From CAG-877 sp045125935 (GTDB lineage Bacteria > Bacillota_I > Bacilli_A > RF39 > UBA660): a DNA stretch of 62,486 nt. A program made the position numbers and the translations under genes. The stretch is from positions 1-62,486 of the forward strand of contig JBGVNW010000064.1 of assembly GCA_045125935.1 (NCBI GenBank), read 5' to 3'. Positions 41,397-51,363 of this stretch are shown in pieces (position 1 is the first letter of the stretch; each line of letters opens with the position of its first letter). The notes under the pieces were generated by a model. That model saw only the letters and a list, made by a program, of their open reading frames with translations. It searched no databases and was not told where the DNA came from.

Positions 41397-43565
41397 ATGA
41401 TTATTGGTGTGTTAGTTGAGTTATCAAATAAAAATATAGATAAGATTTTTGATTATAGTGTACCTTTAAATTTACGTGAATTTATTAAAATAGGTATTAG
41501 AGTAGAGGTTCCTTTTGGTAATCAAAAATTGGAGGGGTTTGTTTTAGAAATAAAGGATGATACTGATATTAATATTTCATCTTTAAAAGAAATTATAGAT
41601 GTAGTTGATAGTGAAGTTGTTTTAAATGAAGAGTTATTAATATTAGGTAAAAAGATGCAGCAACTTACTTTATCTACTTTGATTAGTTGTTACCAAGTGA
41701 TGTTACCTAAGGCATTAAAAGCTAAACGTGGTGTTTCTATAAATAAGAAGTTTGATACATATTATAGATTAAATGATAAGATCAGTTTTTTGAATGTTTC
41801 AAATAAACAATTAGAAATAGTTAACTTATGTAAAGAAAAGGGGTCAGTATTAAAAAAAGAACTTAGTGAGATATCTCTTAGTAGTTTGAATACTCTTGTT
41901 AAGAAGAATATTTTAATTGAAGAGAAACGTGAACATTATCGTTTAACTTATAATGATACTGTTTTAGAGAAAAAGGAATTAACAGTTGATCAAAAAAATG
42001 TTATAGCTAATGTTGGCGTTAATCATGATGTTTATTTATTACATGGGGTTACTGGAAGTGGGAAAACAGAAGTTTATATGGAACTTATTGATCGAGCTTT
42101 ATCTTTAGGGAAGTCTAGTATTGTTTTAGTACCGGAGATTAGTTTAACTCCACAGATGGTTGATAGATTTCAGAGACGATTTGGTGATAATATTGCGGCT
42201 ATTCATTCAGCTTTATTAGAAGGAGAAAAGTATGATGAATGGAGAAGAATTGTTCGTGGAGAGGCTAAGATAGTAATTGGTGCCCGTAGTGCGATATTTG
42301 CGCCACTTGATAATATAGGGATGATTATTATTGATGAGGAGCATAGTGATTCTTATAAGCAAGATGATTCTAATCCAAGATATAGTGCGAAAGATATCGC
42401 AATTATTCGTGGTGAATACTATAATTGTCCAGTTGTGATGGGAAGTGCTACACCATCTTTAGAAACTTTTGCTAGGGCTAAAAAGGGTGTATATAAACTT
42501 TTATCATTACCTAGAAGAATTAATGGTAGAGAATTACCTCGTGTTGAAATAATTGATATGAATAATGAAATTAAACGCAGTAAGGGACATTTTTCAATAC
42601 CACTTCTTGCAGCTATATCCGAAAAGATAATGAATAATGAACAAGTAATTTTGTTATTAAATAGACGAGGATATTCTTCATTCGTTACTTGTAAGAGTTG
42701 TGGTTATACATTTAAGTGTCCAAATTGTGATATTTCACTTACTTATCATAAAACTAGTAATACACTTAGATGTCATTATTGTGGATATGGTACAAAAGTA
42801 TATGAAACTTGTCCAGAATGTAATGAAAAGTCACTTAATGATTTGGGTGTAGGTACTGAGAAAGTAGAAGAAGAACTGCAAGGATTATTTCCTGAAAGTA
42901 GAATTCTTCGAATGGATTTTGATACTACTAGTCGTAAAGGTAGTCATGAAAAAATGATTACAGCATTTCGACAACATGAATATGATATTCTTTTAGGTAC
43001 TCAGATAGTCGCTAAAGGATTAGATTTTGAAAATGTAACATTAGTTGGTGTTATTAATGCAGATACTAGTCTTAATATTCCAGATTTTAGAAGTAGTGAA
43101 AATACATTTTCTTTACTTTCCCAAGTTGCTGGAAGAAGTGGGAGAAGTAAAAGAGTAGGAGAAGTTATTATTCAGACGTTTAATCCTGAACATTATGCCA
43201 TACAATATACTAAGAACCATGATTATATAGGTTTCTATAATAAAGAGATGAATATTCGACGTGAATTAAAATATCCACCATACTACTACATTTGCTATAT
43301 CAGAATTAGTGGTAAAGATAAAGATATTGTACAGAGTGAAGCTAATAAAATTAAAAGAGCACTTGATCGAAATATTGCTAATTCAATAATATTAGGTCCA
43401 TCTGCATGTACTATTTTTAGATTAAATAATATATATAGATATGGTATTATAATTAAATATAAGAATGATAATAATATAAAAAATATACTAAATAGAATAA
43501 TAGAACATTATAAGGGAAATAATAAAGTAAAGATTGATATTGATTTTAATCCTAGTCATTTCTAA
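41397..43565 (+). CDS. priA: Primosomal helicase PriA
   Basis: Restarts stalled replication forks by 3'-5' helicase action and primosome loading. 722 residues. The N-terminal DNA-binding domain is recognisable, then Walker A (GVTGSGKTEVY), Walker B (IIIDEEH), GSATPSLET, and the zinc-binding insert with eight Cys (CKSCGYTFKCPNC ... CHYC ... CPEC), then QVAGRSGRS as motif VI. It is somewhat shorter than the 805-residue Bacillus protein. Gene order priA-...-fmt-...-rlmN matches Bacillus, though def is missing. Confidence 0.97.
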   Translation: MIIGVLVELSNKNIDKIFDYSVPLNLREFIKIGIRVEVPFGNQKLEGFVLEIKDDTDINISSLKEIIDVVDSEVVLNEELLILGKKMQQLTLSTLISCYQVMLPKALKAKRGVSINKKFDTYYRLNDKISFLNVSNKQLEIVNLCKEKGSVLKKELSEISLSSLNTLVKKNILIEEKREHYRLTYNDTVLEKKELTVDQKNVIANVGVNHDVYLLHGVTGSGKTEVYMELIDRALSLGKSSIVLVPEISLTPQMVDRFQRRFGDNIAAIHSALLEGEKYDEWRRIVRGEAKIVIGARSAIFAPLDNIGMIIIDEEHSDSYKQDDSNPRYSAKDIAIIRGEYYNCPVVMGSATPSLETFARAKKGVYKLLSLPRRINGRELPRVEIIDMNNEIKRSKGHFSIPLLAAISEKIMNNEQVILLLNRRGYSSFVTCKSCGYTFKCPNCDISLTYHKTSNTLRCHYCGYGTKVYETCPECNEKSLNDLGVGTEKVEEELQGLFPESRILRMDFDTTSRKGSHEKMITAFRQHEYDILLGTQIVAKGLDFENVTLVGVINADTSLNIPDFRSSENTFSLLSQVAGRSGRSKRVGEVIIQTFNPEHYAIQYTKNHDYIGFYNKEMNIRRELKYPPYYYICYIRISGKDKDIVQSEANKIKRALDRNIANSIILGPSACTIFRLNNIYRYGIIIKYKNDNNIKNILNRIIEHYKGNNKVKIDIDFNPSHF

Positions 43566-43606
43566 AAAAGTATGATATTCTATTTATAGAATAAGGAGTT
43601 GTCTTT

Positions 43607-43936
43607 ATGAGTGATGGTTTTTTTCCAGATTATATAGATGAAGATTTAAAAGAAAAAAATGAAGATAATGAACAAGATGATTTTTCTGTACCAGTGTTAT
43701 TAAACAATAATGATGTTGAATGGTCAGATGAAGAATTAGAAGAAGCATCTAAAGAAAATGAAGTTAATCAACGACATGAAGAAGAATTTCAAGAAGTTAT
43801 GGATAATGCTTCTAGAAAATTAGATGGTTATTGGGATAGAGATAATTTAATTGTTAGAATAATTATGTATTGTCTTTTTGGTTTTGCAGTTTTTGGAGTT
43901 ATTTACTATATATTTTTATGGATTTTTAGTAATTAA
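43607..43936 (+). CDS. Acidic single-pass membrane protein, function unknown
   Basis: 109 residues: an Asp/Glu-rich cytoplasmic segment (1-80) and one C-terminal membrane helix (IIMYCLFGFAVFGVIYYIFLWIF), a tail-anchored layout. A ribosome site AAGGAG precedes the ATG. It occupies the slot where Bacillus has def between priA and fmt. No family recognised. Confidence 0.7.
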   Translation: MSDGFFPDYIDEDLKEKNEDNEQDDFSVPVLLNNNDVEWSDEELEEASKENEVNQRHEEEFQEVMDNASRKLDGYWDRDNLIVRIIMYCLFGFAVFGVIYYIFLWIFSN

Positions 43937-43968
43937 TTTTTTTGATGCTTTAGAGGTTGGTGAAGCGT

Positions 43969-45141
43969 GTGTTAGAAAAGATGTTTAAAAGAAAAGATGT
44001 TTGTGATTTTATAGAAGAGATTTTTTCTAGTAGTTATAATGATAAAAAAGTAGATAGTTCTGTTAGTTATTGTAATATTACAGGGACAGAGCAAACTCTT
44101 TTTACTTTTTTTGATGCTTTATTTAAATATCAAATTATTGTTGAAACAGACGTTTTTTTAGATGAGTATATTGTACAAATTAGGAAATTATTTAAAAAAT
44201 TAGATAATTTTCATGATATAAATCTTGGTATTGCGAAGATAATAGGAAAACTTTGTGCTTTAAAATTTAATATTGAAGATAAAGAAAATCCTGTTTCTAA
44301 AAGAGAAATATTACAATATGTATATAATAGATATATTGTTGAAGGATACTTTTTTCATGGATTTTCAGGTGTTTATAAAGAACAAATTAGAAGATATGGT
44401 TTTGTACCAGAACAATATCAACATTCATATGCAGACTTTATAGAAATAAGTAAAATATTTAGTAAACGTAATTTTAATTCTGTTATGAATAAGAGTTTTC
44501 ATGAAAACTATGTTAATTTTACAGATAGTTTTATGATGGGGTGTTTTTATGGAGTAAATTCTCCAATGTATTTTTATAATTTACTTGGTGGTAATTTAGG
44601 TATTAAAGATAGTGATCCGGAAGCTTATTTTAAAAATGATTACTTAGGCTGTTTTAATAATTTAAACAAGTTAATGAAGAAGGCTAAGCTTAATGATTAT
44701 GAAAGAAAATATATTACTAAAGTATGTTTTAATGAATGGAAAGTGTTACAGAAAAGTTCATCTAATATAAATATAATGTTGGTTAAGAGAAAGACTCTGG
44801 GACTTAATTGTTTGAGAGATATTAATGATATATTAAGTAGTAATAGTGATTTAGGAGAGGGAATTTATAAGATATTGAGTTCTAAATCTGATGATATTCC
44901 GGTTGGTTATAAAATTGAAAGTTTTAATATTGAATTTATAGAAATACCAAATTATAGAGTTTTATTTGATTTGAGAGAAAAACAAGCATATGAAATTACT
45001 AGTAAAAATAGACTTGCGAGAAATAGAGAAGAACGTCTTAATAATACTTATGGAAAAGTTTCAATATTAATATTATTGGGATCTTTGTTTATTACTTTAG
45101 GTGTTATAATAAGTATTATTACTGTTAGTAAGGGGATGTAA
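43969..45141 (+). CDS. Tail-anchored protein of unknown function
   Basis: About 390 residues, largely helical and Lys/Asp-rich, with one C-terminal membrane helix (VSILILLGSLFITLGVIISII). A segment YFFHGFSGVYKEQIRRYG near residue 130 has a His-Gly-Phe pattern, but I recognise no family. Start is uncertain: GTG 43969 is 11 bases from AGAGGT, while GTG 43960 and TTG 43957 overlap that site. It precedes fmt by two bases, so it shares its operon. Codon and base use match neighbours, so this is not obviously foreign. Confidence 0.7.
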   Translation: MLEKMFKRKDVCDFIEEIFSSSYNDKKVDSSVSYCNITGTEQTLFTFFDALFKYQIIVETDVFLDEYIVQIRKLFKKLDNFHDINLGIAKIIGKLCALKFNIEDKENPVSKREILQYVYNRYIVEGYFFHGFSGVYKEQIRRYGFVPEQYQHSYADFIEISKIFSKRNFNSVMNKSFHENYVNFTDSFMMGCFYGVNSPMYFYNLLGGNLGIKDSDPEAYFKNDYLGCFNNLNKLMKKAKLNDYERKYITKVCFNEWKVLQKSSSNINIMLVKRKTLGLNCLRDINDILSSNSDLGEGIYKILSSKSDDIPVGYKIESFNIEFIEIPNYRVLFDLREKQAYEITSKNRLARNREERLNNTYGKVSILILLGSLFITLGVIISIITVSKGM

Positions 45142-45143
45142 GG

Positions 45144-46085
45144 ATGAAAAATATTAAAGTAGTATTTATGGGTACTCCTGATTTTGCTGTACCTGTTCTT
45201 GAGGGATTAATAGAAAACTATGATGTAGTGGGTGTTGTTAGTCAACCAGATAAAAAAGTAGGTAGACATCAAGTATTAGTTAATACACCAATTAAAGAAG
45301 TGGCGGTTAAAAATAATATAGTTTGTTTTCAACCTGAGAAAATAAGAGAAGATTATGATGATATATTAGAACTTCAACCAGATATAATTATAACTTGTGC
45401 TTATGGGCAAATTATACCTAAAGAAATTTTAGATTATCCAAAATTTGGTTGTGTTAATGTACATGCTTCACTTCTTCCTAAATTAAGAGGAGGAGCACCT
45501 ATACATAAAGCAATTATTGATGGATATGATAAGACAGGTATTACAATTATGTATATGGATGTAAAGATGGATAGTGGAGATATTATTTCACAAGCTGAAA
45601 CAATTATTACTGATGCTGATAATTTAGAAAGTTTACATGATAGACTTAGTTTAATGGGAAGTGAGTTATTACTTAAAACTTTACCAAGTATAATTGAAGG
45701 TAATAATTTACGTAAGAAGCAAATAGATGAAGATGTAACTTATGCTTGGAATATAAAAAGAGAAGAAGAACATATCGATTTTAGTAAAACTAAAAGAGAA
45801 GTTTTTAATTTAATTAGAGGTTTATCACCAATGCCTGGAGCTAACTTCTTACTAGATGGAGATGAAGTTAAAGTATATAGTTCAATTATTAGTGATAAGA
45901 CTTTTTCTAATAAAAAGATTGGAGAAATTACAAACTTATATAAAAATGGTATAGGTGTTAATTGTAGTGATGGAGAAATTATTTTGACTGTTATTAAGCC
46001 ATTTGGAAAGAAAAAGATGGATGCTTCTAGTTATATTAATGGACTTCAAAATAGAGAAAATATGATTGGTAAGGTGCTAGAATAA
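45144..46085 (+). CDS. fmt: Methionyl-tRNA formyltransferase
   Basis: Formylates initiator Met-tRNA with 10-formyl-THF. 313 residues, the normal length. Signatures: FMGTPDFAVPVLEGL, SQPDKKVGR, VNVHASLLPKLRGGAPIHKAI (the formyl-binding and catalytic Asn/His/Asp region) and GITIMYMDVKMDSGDII. The ATG follows the upstream stop by two bases. The deformylase def, normally upstream, is not in the window, so it must be elsewhere if fmt is used. Confidence 0.97.
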   Translation: MKNIKVVFMGTPDFAVPVLEGLIENYDVVGVVSQPDKKVGRHQVLVNTPIKEVAVKNNIVCFQPEKIREDYDDILELQPDIIITCAYGQIIPKEILDYPKFGCVNVHASLLPKLRGGAPIHKAIIDGYDKTGITIMYMDVKMDSGDIISQAETIITDADNLESLHDRLSLMGSELLLKTLPSIIEGNNLRKKQIDEDVTYAWNIKREEEHIDFSKTKREVFNLIRGLSPMPGANFLLDGDEVKVYSSIISDKTFSNKKIGEITNLYKNGIGVNCSDGEIILTVIKPFGKKKMDASSYINGLQNRENMIGKVLE

Positions 46086-46819
46086 TGGCTAAAAAGAAAA
46101 GTGGTTTTAAGTCTTTTGTTAACTTTATTAAAGAACTTAGAAAGACTGAACGTGGTAAGGGAATTTTATTTTTAGGATTTTATTTTATTTTCTTTTTAGT
46201 AATTATTATATTTATTAGAGTTTCAGCTGGTAATTCTTCAACTATTGATTATCAACTTAATAATCAAAAATCTAGTATGTATACATATGATAAGATTATT
46301 GCAGGTAATTATGATTTTTCTTATACAGTCAATATAGATGGTAATAGTTATATATATATTGGTGAGAAAGCTAATGATGAAGAAATATTTACTTTAAATG
46401 GAATTAGTTATTATTATGATGGAGTAGATTATTATACTTTAGATTCTAATAATATATGGGATATTACTACTAATCCATATATATATCCAGATTTTATGAA
46501 CTTTTCTAGATTAGGTGAAGTTATAGTTGATGCAACATATATATCTAAAACTGAATATGGTGATGGTAGGGCAATATTTAATTATTTAGTTTCTTCAAAT
46601 AGTATAATTAAAGTAATTGAAGATTTAGATACAGATATTGAAGAAATACCTAATTCAGTTATATTTACTGGTAGTGGAGATAATCTTCATTTAGATAAAA
46701 TTGAACTTGATTTAAGTAGTTATGGTAAGTTTAAAGGGATTTGTATAAATAATTTTAATATTACTTTAGAGTATTCTGATTTTGGAAATAATGAAAAAAT
46801 TATTAGTCCACTTAATTAA
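46085..46819 (+). CDS. Membrane-anchored outer protein, function unknown
   Basis: 244 residues. A Lys-rich start, one membrane helix (GILFLGFYFIFFLVIIIFI, about 28-46), then an extracytoplasmic domain rich in Tyr, Asn, Asp and beta structure. The start codon overlaps the fmt stop by one base. It occupies the place of rsmB in the Bacillus order fmt-rsmB-rlmN. No family recognised. Confidence 0.72.
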   Translation: MAKKKSGFKSFVNFIKELRKTERGKGILFLGFYFIFFLVIIIFIRVSAGNSSTIDYQLNNQKSSMYTYDKIIAGNYDFSYTVNIDGNSYIYIGEKANDEEIFTLNGISYYYDGVDYYTLDSNNIWDITTNPYIYPDFMNFSRLGEVIVDATYISKTEYGDGRAIFNYLVSSNSIIKVIEDLDTDIEEIPNSVIFTGSGDNLHLDKIELDLSSYGKFKGICINNFNITLEYSDFGNNEKIISPLN

Positions 46820-46836
46820 ACTTTATAATAATTAAT

Positions 46837-46872
46837 AAATGAGCAAATTATGTATAATTTTGCTCATTTTTT
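46837..46872 (+). terminator. Intrinsic terminator
   Basis: AAATGAGCAAA (46837-46847) pairs with TTTGCTCATTT (46859-46869), then T. Confidence 0.9.
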
Positions 46873-46915
46873 CTTGCTACTTGACACTATTCTTTTGTAT
46901 TTTCTTAAAATATAG

Positions 46916-46921
46916 TATAAT
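46916..46921 (+). promoter_or_regulatory. -10 of the rlmN-rpe operon
   Basis: TATAAT 26 bases before the rlmN ATG. A TTGACA at 46881 is too far (29 bases) to be its -35; TTTGTA at 46894 gives a 16-base spacer. Confidence 0.5.
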
Positions 46922-46947
46922 AATCGTATAGGTTTTGGGGTGATTTT

Positions 46948-47967
46948 ATGAATATATATGGATTAACTATTGAAGCAATGGAAGAATATTTTATTTCATT
47001 AGGATCTAAAAAGTTTCATGCAGATCAGTTGTTTTCTTGGTTGTATGAAAAAAGAATTAATAGTTATGAAGAAATTACTAATATAAAAAAGGAATTATTA
47101 GAACAGGTAAAAAAAGATTATAGTATTGAAAAGTTGAAAATTGTAAGTGTTGAAAAAGATATTGATGTTTGTAAATACTTATTTGAATTATATGATGGAG
47201 AACATATTGAAGCTGTACTTATGAGACATGATTATGGTAATAGTATTTGTGTTTCTAGTCAGGTTGGTTGCAACATGGGATGTAGATTTTGTGAATCTGG
47301 ACGTAGAAAAAAGGTTCGTAATCTAGAGGCTTATGAGATGGTTTTACAGATTATGATGATTGAAGAAGAACTTGGTGAACGTATAAGTCACGTTGTTGTT
47401 ATGGGAATTGGTGAACCATTTGATAACTATGATAATTTAGTTAACTTTTTAAAAATAATTAATCATCCTAAGGGAATGGCTATTGGTGCTAGACATATTA
47501 CAGTATCTACTTGTGGAATAGTTCCAAAAATTAAAGAGTTTAGTAATTTAGGTTTACAATTTAATTTAGCTATAAGCTTACATGCTCCTAATAATGAAAT
47601 TAGAGATATGATTATGCCAATTAATAATGCATATCCATTAGATAAATTAATGCCAGTATTAGAAGAATATTATAATAATACTAATCGTCGTATTACTTTT
47701 GAATATGTTTTATTAGAGGGAATTAATGATAGTGAAGAGAATGCACTTGAACTTAGTAAATTAGTAAGAAATTTAAATTGTTATATTAATTTAATTCCTT
47801 ATAATGAAACAAATAATTTGAATTTTAAGAGAAGTAGTACTGTTCAAATAATGAAGTTCTATGATATACTTAAAAAGAATAAGATTAATGTTACAATAAG
47901 AAAAGAATTTGGTGGAAAGATCAGTGCTGCTTGTGGACAACTTAGAAGCAAGAAGGAGGATGTATGA
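46948..47967 (+). CDS. rlmN: Dual-specificity RNA methyltransferase RlmN
   Basis: Methylates C2 of A2503 in 23S rRNA and A37 of some tRNAs by radical SAM chemistry. The cluster motif is CNMGCRFCESG, and the methyl-carrying Cys is in the C-terminal GKISAACGQL. 339 residues, normal. Other blocks: VVMGIGEPFDNYDN, HITVSTCGIVPKI and NLAISLHAPNNEIR. Its last four bases overlap prpC (ATGA), starting a tightly packed five-gene operon. Confidence 0.96.
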   Translation: MNIYGLTIEAMEEYFISLGSKKFHADQLFSWLYEKRINSYEEITNIKKELLEQVKKDYSIEKLKIVSVEKDIDVCKYLFELYDGEHIEAVLMRHDYGNSICVSSQVGCNMGCRFCESGRRKKVRNLEAYEMVLQIMMIEEELGERISHVVVMGIGEPFDNYDNLVNFLKIINHPKGMAIGARHITVSTCGIVPKIKEFSNLGLQFNLAISLHAPNNEIRDMIMPINNAYPLDKLMPVLEEYYNNTNRRITFEYVLLEGINDSEENALELSKLVRNLNCYINLIPYNETNNLNFKRSSTVQIMKFYDILKKNKINVTIRKEFGGKISAACGQLRSKKEDV

Positions 47968-48710
47968 AATCATTTTATTTGACTGATGCTGGAAAAGTTC
48001 GTGATCACAATGAGGATAGTGTAATCATTGTTAAAAATAATGATGGGGCTTATTTAATGGCTATTGCTGATGGAATGGGTGGTCATTCTGCAGGAGAAGT
48101 GGCTTCATCAATTGCGATTGGTTATTTGGGAAAGCATTTTAAAGAGACATTTTTACATCTTAATAAAGTTAATGCTGTTAATTGGATTAGAGATGCAGTT
48201 GAAGAGATAAATACACTTATTTTTCAACATGAAAAGACACATCCAGAAAGTAAAGGAATGGGAACTACACTTGTTATGGCAGTTCTTACAAAAGATTATT
48301 TACTTTTTGGTAATGTGGGAGATTCTAGTGGTTTTGTAATGAAAGATGGAAAATTACATAAGGTTACTTATGATCATACTCTTGTTAATTTATTAGTTAG
48401 TGCAGGAGAACTTACAAAAGAAGAAGCTAGTGTTCATCCAAAGAAAAATGTACTTATGAAGGCTCTTGGAGCATCTTTGGAAATAGATGTTGATATATTT
48501 GATTGTGATACGGATATTACGGAGATATTACTATCTAGTGATGGTCTTACTAATATGTTAGATAAAGAACAAATTGAGAAAGTATTATTATCAGATGGTG
48601 ATGTAGAAGATAAGGTTATTAAGTTAATTAAGAAAGCTAATAATAGGGGTGGAACAGATAATATTTCGGTTGCTTATTTGATTCGTGAAGAAGAAGGTGG
48701 CAAGAATTGA
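47964..48710 (+). CDS. prpC: PP2C-type Ser/Thr protein phosphatase PrpC
   Basis: 248 residues, typical. Metal-binding Asp residues appear in the PPM motifs: DAGKVRDHNEDS, MAIADGMGGHSAGEVAS, GMGTTLVMA, FGNVGDSSGF, LLSSDGLTNML and GGTDNISV. It is the partner of the PASTA kinase that follows and reverses its phosphorylations. It overlaps rlmN by four bases and prkC by four bases, so expression is coupled. Confidence 0.96.
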   Translation: MKSFYLTDAGKVRDHNEDSVIIVKNNDGAYLMAIADGMGGHSAGEVASSIAIGYLGKHFKETFLHLNKVNAVNWIRDAVEEINTLIFQHEKTHPESKGMGTTLVMAVLTKDYLLFGNVGDSSGFVMKDGKLHKVTYDHTLVNLLVSAGELTKEEASVHPKKNVLMKALGASLEIDVDIFDCDTDITEILLSSDGLTNMLDKEQIEKVLLSDGDVEDKVIKLIKKANNRGGTDNISVAYLIREEEGGKN

Positions 48711-50521
48711 TAACAAAGGGGCAAAAAATTAATGATAGATACGAAATAATTCGTTCAATTGGAGAAGGTGGAATGGCTAATGTTTATCTTGGCTATGACA
48801 CTATTTTAGATCGAAATGTTGCTATTAAGATATTACGTGGAGACTTGTCTAATGATGAAAAATTTGTTAGAAGATTTCAAAGAGAAGCATTATCTGCTTC
48901 ATCTTTAGCACATCCTAATATTGTTGAAATGTATGATGTTGGTGAAGACAATGGTCTTTACTATATTGTTATGGAATATATTGAGGGAAAAACTCTTAAA
49001 CAATTATTGAAAAAACGTGGAAGTTTAACAATATCAGAAGCAATTGATATTATGTTACAACTTACTGATGGTATGAGTCATGCCCATGATTCTTATATTA
49101 TTCATCGTGATTTAAAACCACAAAATGTAATGATTAAAGATGATGGACAAATTAAAATTACGGATTTTGGTATTGCGATGGCACTTAATTCAACACAGTT
49201 AACTCAAACCAATTCAGTAATGGGTTCAGTACATTATTTACCTCCAGAACAAGCAAGTGGTAAAGGCTGTACTACTAAGAGCGATATTTACTCAATGGGA
49301 ATTATTTTCTATGAATTATTAAGTGGAAGTTTACCATTTAGAGGAGACAATGCAGTTGAGATTGCTCTTAAACATATGAGAGATCCTCTGCCAAGTTTAA
49401 GAGATGATAATCCAGCTATTCCACAAAGTATTGAGAATATTATTCGTCGTGCAACAGCTAAAAATCCAAAGAATCGTTATGATGATGCTAAAAGTATGCA
49501 TGTAGATTTACTTACAGCTTTAGATGATGATCGAATGAATGAGGAACCTTATAAATACAAGTATCCTGAACATGAGATTGAAAAGAAGGTTAAAGCTAAA
49601 GAGCCCGCTTCAAAAGAAGAAAAGATAGAAGAATCAAATGATGATACAGAAGAAGTTGTTGTAGCTAAAAAGGTTGAAGATAAGAAAGGTAAAGGTACTA
49701 ATATATTTATTATTATTTTAGTAGTTATCTTAGTATTATTGGTTTTAGGACTTTTTGTAATATTCTTTGTTCTTCCTAGTGCAACAACTCCTAAAGCAGT
49801 TTCTGTACCTAGTTGTGTAGGATTAAAAGTAAGTGATTGTGAAAAGAAATTGCAAAAACTTGGTTTTGAAGTGGAAACGACAATAAAGACAGAAGCTTCT
49901 TCAGAAATTGAGAAAAATAGAGTTACTAGAACTGATCCAGAAGAAGGTAGAAGTGTTAAAGAAGGAACTGTTATTACTATTTATAAATCTGTTGGTGAAG
50001 AGGTTTATGTAGTTGAAGATTATACTGGTAAAAATTATATTGAAGTTCAAACAATACTTGAAACTAAATATGGATTAACTGTTAAAGTTGAAAAGAAGGA
50101 TATTGATTCTTCTGGTGATAAAGAATATGAAGAACAAGAAATTATTGGACAATCATTAGCTGCAGATTCTGAAGTAAAGGCTGGGGATGAAATAACTTTA
50201 TTTATTCCAAATATTATGGATACTTTCCCAGATATGAATGCAGAAGGATGGACTGTTGATGACGTTAATGCTTTTGCAGCTGAATATAACTTGTCAGTTT
50301 CTATTCAATATCAAGAAACAACAGCGTATGAACCAGGAAGGGTTATTGATCAATCAAGAGCAGTTGGTAGTCAAATATATAAAGGTACTTCTTTAAGAAT
50401 TGTAGTTGCAAAGGAACCAGAGGTTAAAGAACCTGAAGAAAGCGATGAAGAAGATAGCGAAAGTACAGACGATGAAAGTACGACTGATAAAGAGACAACA
50501 TCAGATAAAAAAACTAATTAA
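48707..50521 (+). CDS. prkC: PASTA-domain Ser/Thr protein kinase PrkC
   Basis: 604 residues from TTG 48707 (AAGGTGG upstream). Kinase domain 1-270: GEGGMANVYLG, Lys in NVAIKIL, HRDLKPQNVMI, DFGIAMA and GSVHYLPPEQ. A charged juxtamembrane region and one membrane helix (IFIIILVVILVLLVLGLFVI, about 334-355) lead to three PASTA domains that bind muropeptides or lipid II. A Glu/Ser/Asp/Thr-rich tail closes it. The kinase coordinates wall growth, division and, in Bacillus, spore germination. Confidence 0.96.
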   Translation: MITKGQKINDRYEIIRSIGEGGMANVYLGYDTILDRNVAIKILRGDLSNDEKFVRRFQREALSASSLAHPNIVEMYDVGEDNGLYYIVMEYIEGKTLKQLLKKRGSLTISEAIDIMLQLTDGMSHAHDSYIIHRDLKPQNVMIKDDGQIKITDFGIAMALNSTQLTQTNSVMGSVHYLPPEQASGKGCTTKSDIYSMGIIFYELLSGSLPFRGDNAVEIALKHMRDPLPSLRDDNPAIPQSIENIIRRATAKNPKNRYDDAKSMHVDLLTALDDDRMNEEPYKYKYPEHEIEKKVKAKEPASKEEKIEESNDDTEEVVVAKKVEDKKGKGTNIFIIILVVILVLLVLGLFVIFFVLPSATTPKAVSVPSCVGLKVSDCEKKLQKLGFEVETTIKTEASSEIEKNRVTRTDPEEGRSVKEGTVITIYKSVGEEVYVVEDYTGKNYIEVQTILETKYGLTVKVEKKDIDSSGDKEYEEQEIIGQSLAADSEVKAGDEITLFIPNIMDTFPDMNAEGWTVDDVNAFAAEYNLSVSIQYQETTAYEPGRVIDQSRAVGSQIYKGTSLRIVVAKEPEVKEPEESDEEDSESTDDESTTDKETTSDKKTN

Positions 50522-50532
50522 TTGGGGGATTT

Positions 50533-51363
50533 ATGCAAGGACAAATAGTTAAAATAGTTAGTGATTTACATTATGTTAGTTATAATGGTAACTTGTATCC
50601 TTGTAAATGTCGTGGAATATTTAGAAAAGAACATATTACTCCTTTAGTTGGAGACTATGTTCTTTTCAGTATAGAAAAGAAATTAATTGAAGAAATATTA
50701 CCTAGAAAAAATGAATTTAATAGACCTAGAGTAAGTAATATTGACCAGGCATTTATAGTTACAAGTTTAGTTCAACCAGATTTTTCACTTAATTTATTAG
50801 ATAAATTATTAGTTACAATGGAATTACATAATGTAGAGGCAATAATTTGTATTACTAAAGAAGATTTAGTAAATGATGATGAATTACAGAGATTTGAAGA
50901 AATATTAAAATATTATAAAGAAATAGGATATAAGGTAGTATCTAATAATGATATTACTACTATAAAAGAACTTCTTGTTGGTAAAACTAGTGTTTTTACG
51001 GGACAAACAGGTGCTGGTAAAAGTACATTGTTAAATAAACTAAATCCTGAATGGGACTTAGAAACTGGAGAAATATCTATGGCTTTAGGAAGAGGAAAAC
51101 ATACTACTAGAGTTGTTGAATTATTTGAACTTTTTGGTGGTAAAATGATGGATACTCCAGGATTTTCAGCATTAGATTTTTATGGATATAAAAAAGAAAA
51201 TATTAGAGATGCTTTTGTAGAATTTAGTAATTATCCATGTCCTTTTAGAGACTGTATGCATACAAAAGAAGAAGAATGTGCAGTGAAGAGGAATGTTTTA
51301 GATAATAATATATTAGAGAGTAGATATTTAAATTATTTAGGTTTTATCGAGGAGGTAAAATAA
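50533..51363 (+). CDS. rsgA: Ribosome small-subunit biogenesis GTPase RsgA
   Basis: 276 residues; a circularly permuted GTPase. OB-fold N-terminus, G4 ITKED, G1 GQTGAGKSTLLNKL, G3 DTPGFSALD, and a C-terminal zinc-binding knuckle (CPFRDCMHTKEEEC). It helps 30S maturation. It starts 12 bases after prkC and ends overlapping rpe by one base, as in the Bacillus prkC-cpgA-rpe order. Confidence 0.96.
   Translation: MQGQIVKIVSDLHYVSYNGNLYPCKCRGIFRKEHITPLVGDYVLFSIEKKLIEEILPRKNEFNRPRVSNIDQAFIVTSLVQPDFSLNLLDKLLVTMELHNVEAIICITKEDLVNDDELQRFEEILKYYKEIGYKVVSNNDITTIKELLVGKTSVFTGQTGAGKSTLLNKLNPEWDLETGEISMALGRGKHTTRVVELFELFGGKMMDTPGFSALDFYGYKKENIRDAFVEFSNYPCPFRDCMHTKEEECAVKRNVLDNNILESRYLNYLGFIEEVK

Noticed and set aside
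46881..46921. TTGACA at 46881 as the -35 of rlmN
   Set aside because: Spacing to the best TATAAT is 29 bases, too far for one promoter.
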